DNA from: Myxococcales bacterium 68-20
GTDB lineage: Bacteria; Myxococcota_A; Polyangia; Polyangiales; Polyangiaceae
Reading direction: 5' to 3'
DNA length: 64,000 nucleotides
Assembly (NCBI GenBank): GCA_001899635.1
Contig: MKVQ01000043.1
Coordinates: forward strand, 305,869 to 369,868
Position 1 is the first letter of the stretch, and the number at the start of each line of letters is the position of its first letter. The notes under the pieces were generated by a model. That model did no database searches, was not told where the DNA came from, and saw only the letters and a program-made list of their open reading frames with translations. Below are positions 62,641-64,000 of this stretch, in pieces. The translations under genes and the position numbers were made by a program.

Positions 62641-63255
62641 GTCGCCTCGTGGCTCGACGAGCTTCAGGCTCGCGAAAGCCCAGGGACCGCAGACCTCGGG
62701 CGGCGGTCTCGAAAGGAGGCAGGCGTCGGCAACGAGCTACGTGCTGCGTGCTACGTGAGAATGTGAGAACGAGCCACGTGAGAACGAGCAGCACCTCACG
62801 GAGGTACCTGCGCCTCACGGAAAGTCGTCCGTCCCGACGAAAGCGTGCTTCGTCGCGAGGCTCTCAGCGCTCGACGAGCTTCGGCCTCGCGATCGCACCA
62901 GGACTGCAGACCTCGGGCGCGCTCTCGAAAGAAGGCAGGCGTCGGCGACAAGCTACGAGCTACGTGAGAACGAGCAGTGCCTCACGCAGGAGCGTTTCGA
63001 CGGGAGCGGCTTGCATGTCGGGCTTCGTCGCGAGCGTCTCCAGCGCCCGACGAGCTTCGGCCTCGCGATAGCCCAGGGACCTCAGACCTCGTGAGAACGA
63101 GCAGTGCCTCACGCAGGAGCGTCTCGACGGGAGCGGCTTGCATGTCGGGCTTCGTCGCGAGCGTCTCCAGCGCTCGACGAGCTTCGGCCTCGCGATAGCC
63201 CAGGGACCTCAGACCGCGGGCGGCAATCTCGAAGGAGACGAGGGCCGGCGACGAG
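62641..63255 (-). pseudogene. Decayed tandem copies of the 3' end of the HNH gene
   Basis: Four further copies of the RuvA-C-like module follow the HNH stop on the minus strand. Copy B (63091-63255) is nearly intact (RGLRSLGYREAEARRALETL). Copy C (62960-63090) lacks its first dozen residues. Copy D (about 62779-62953) is degenerate. Copy E (62641-62760) keeps only the first half (RGLRSLGFREPEARR). Each tends to end in a version of REALLVLT. They lie in different frames and have no starts, so they are not translated as part of the gene. Confidence 0.8.
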
Positions 63256-64000
63256 CTACGTGAGAACGAGCAGTGCCTCACGCAGGAGCGTCTCGACGGG
63301 AGCGGCTTGCATGTCGGGCTTCGTCGCGAGGGTCTCCAGCACTCGACGAGCTTCGGGCTCGCGAAAGCCCAGGGACCTCAGACCTCGGGCGGCAGTCTCG
63401 AAGGAGACGGGGGCCGGCGGCGCGTTCTTTCGCTGTCGCAAGTCCCTGCGACTCGCGACGTGCGCGCGGCCGAAGACCTGCTCGGCATAGAGCGCGTTAT
63501 GCGCTCTGCACCTCACGCGCAGGTTGGCTGCCGTCTCCGTCCCACCATGCGCCTTCGGGCGGACGTGGTCGAGCTCGAGATATCCGCGCGCGGGGCAGCG
63601 ATCGCCGTCAGGGCCAACGTAGGAGCACTGCTCGTCGTCTCGCGCGAAGACCTCACGCCGCAGCTCTGCCGGGACATACCGAGATCCCGCCCGCGACGCC
63701 TTCGTTGCAGGCGCGGACGATGCGGGCCGCGTCGTTCGCAACGCGGCCGCAAATTCGACGCCGGGAAGCGCTCCAGGACCGGCCGGCTCCGCCGTGCTCG
63801 GCTCGGTAGTCGTTGGCCAAGGCGCCGACACGCGCTCATTGGCGCAGAGCAAGGCCGCGTGCACGCCCGCACCTCGATCGTGCGTCCTACCCTCCGAGCA
63901 CACGGGCGCGGCCGGATCGCCGACCGTTGGCTCCACACGTGCGAGTCCGTCCAGGTCGTGCGTCCTGGTCTCCGTGCGCACGGGCAAGGCCGGACCACGG
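63256..64000 (-). CDS. HNH endonuclease with RuvA-C-like domain (partial, right edge)
   Basis: The frame is open to the right edge, so the N-terminus is missing. The HNH domain runs from YVPAELRREVFARDDEQC through YLELDHVRPKAHGGTE to NLRVRCRAHNALYAEQVFG, with intact LDHVxP and CRAHN motifs. A short linker leads to a C-terminal helical module, AARGLRSLGFREPEARRVLE then PVETLLREALLVL. It resembles domain III of RuvA (UBA-like), which contacts RuvB. The Pro/Thr-rich sequence before HNH is linker-like. Such proteins are common orphan nucleases in actinobacteria and myxobacteria. Tandem copies of the last 50 codons follow the TAG stop. Confidence 0.88.
   Translation of the reverse strand, partial: RGPALPVRTETRTHDLDGLARVEPTVGDPAAPVCSEGRTHDRGAGVHAALLCANERVSAPWPTTTEPSTAEPAGPGALPGVEFAAALRTTRPASSAPATKASRAGSRYVPAELRREVFARDDEQCSYVGPDGDRCPARGYLELDHVRPKAHGGTETAANLRVRCRAHNALYAEQVFGRAHVASRRDLRQRKNAPPAPVSFETAARGLRSLGFREPEARRVLETLATKPDMQAAPVETLLREALLVLT

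Noticed and set aside
62960..63255. Frameshifted extension of the HNH protein through copy B
   Set aside because: Copy B lies in another frame and the HNH gene has a normal TAG stop after the same terminal residues, so duplication explains it better.

Overview
The window is GC-rich (about two thirds G+C by eye) and reads as a chromosomal segment of a myxobacterium, most likely of the Polyangiales. This is inferred from many secreted lipoproteins with Asp/Ala-rich linkers behind the lipobox, IgGFc-binding-type, RCC1 and beta-propeller surface proteins, a subtilisin with a MYXO-CTERM-like tail, a Hanks-type kinase and a type IV pilus secretin. No rRNA, tRNA, CRISPR or insertion sequence was found. 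Most genes lie on the minus strand.

Layout. 1-2134: a DUF3570 outer-membrane protein cut by the left edge and its DUF4266 lipoprotein partner. 2297-9834: small secreted, membrane and redox genes, including a rhomboid-like protein, a quinone oxidoreductase, a YkgJ protein, and a coupled PQQ-propeller/HEAT-repeat pair. 9878-13057: mutL, miaA and a small gene. 13162-16374: three unassigned genes, one with a readable sigma-70-type promoter. 16436-25711: module A. 25830-38252: subtilisin, Tudor-knot lipoprotein, Ser/Thr kinase, enoyl-CoA hydratase, M1 aminopeptidase, arrestin-like protein and a GCP-motif envelope protein. 38365-40888: sigma locus C. 41192-42780: a lipoprotein and an AraC-type regulator. 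42807-52185: module B. 52565-56143: a large orphan gene of different base composition. 56362-62099: pilQ and a DUF4132 gene. 62641-64000: an HNH nuclease, cut by the right edge, followed by decaying tandem copies of its own 3' end.

The main discovery candidate is the pair of modules A and B. Each has the same eight genes in the same order and orientation: GCP-motif exported protein, ECF sigma factor, membrane anti-sigma-like protein, CGxCGxxC-repeat lipoprotein, seven-blade propeller lipoprotein, second propeller lipoprotein, seven-blade RCC1 lipoprotein, and IgGFc-binding-like lipoprotein. Most junctions overlap by a few bases. I infer an ECF-controlled, lipid-anchored surface-display system present in two diverged copies 17 kb apart. 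A third locus (C) keeps the regulators and a GCP-motif protein but carries a von Willebrand A lipoprotein instead of the five-lipoprotein set.
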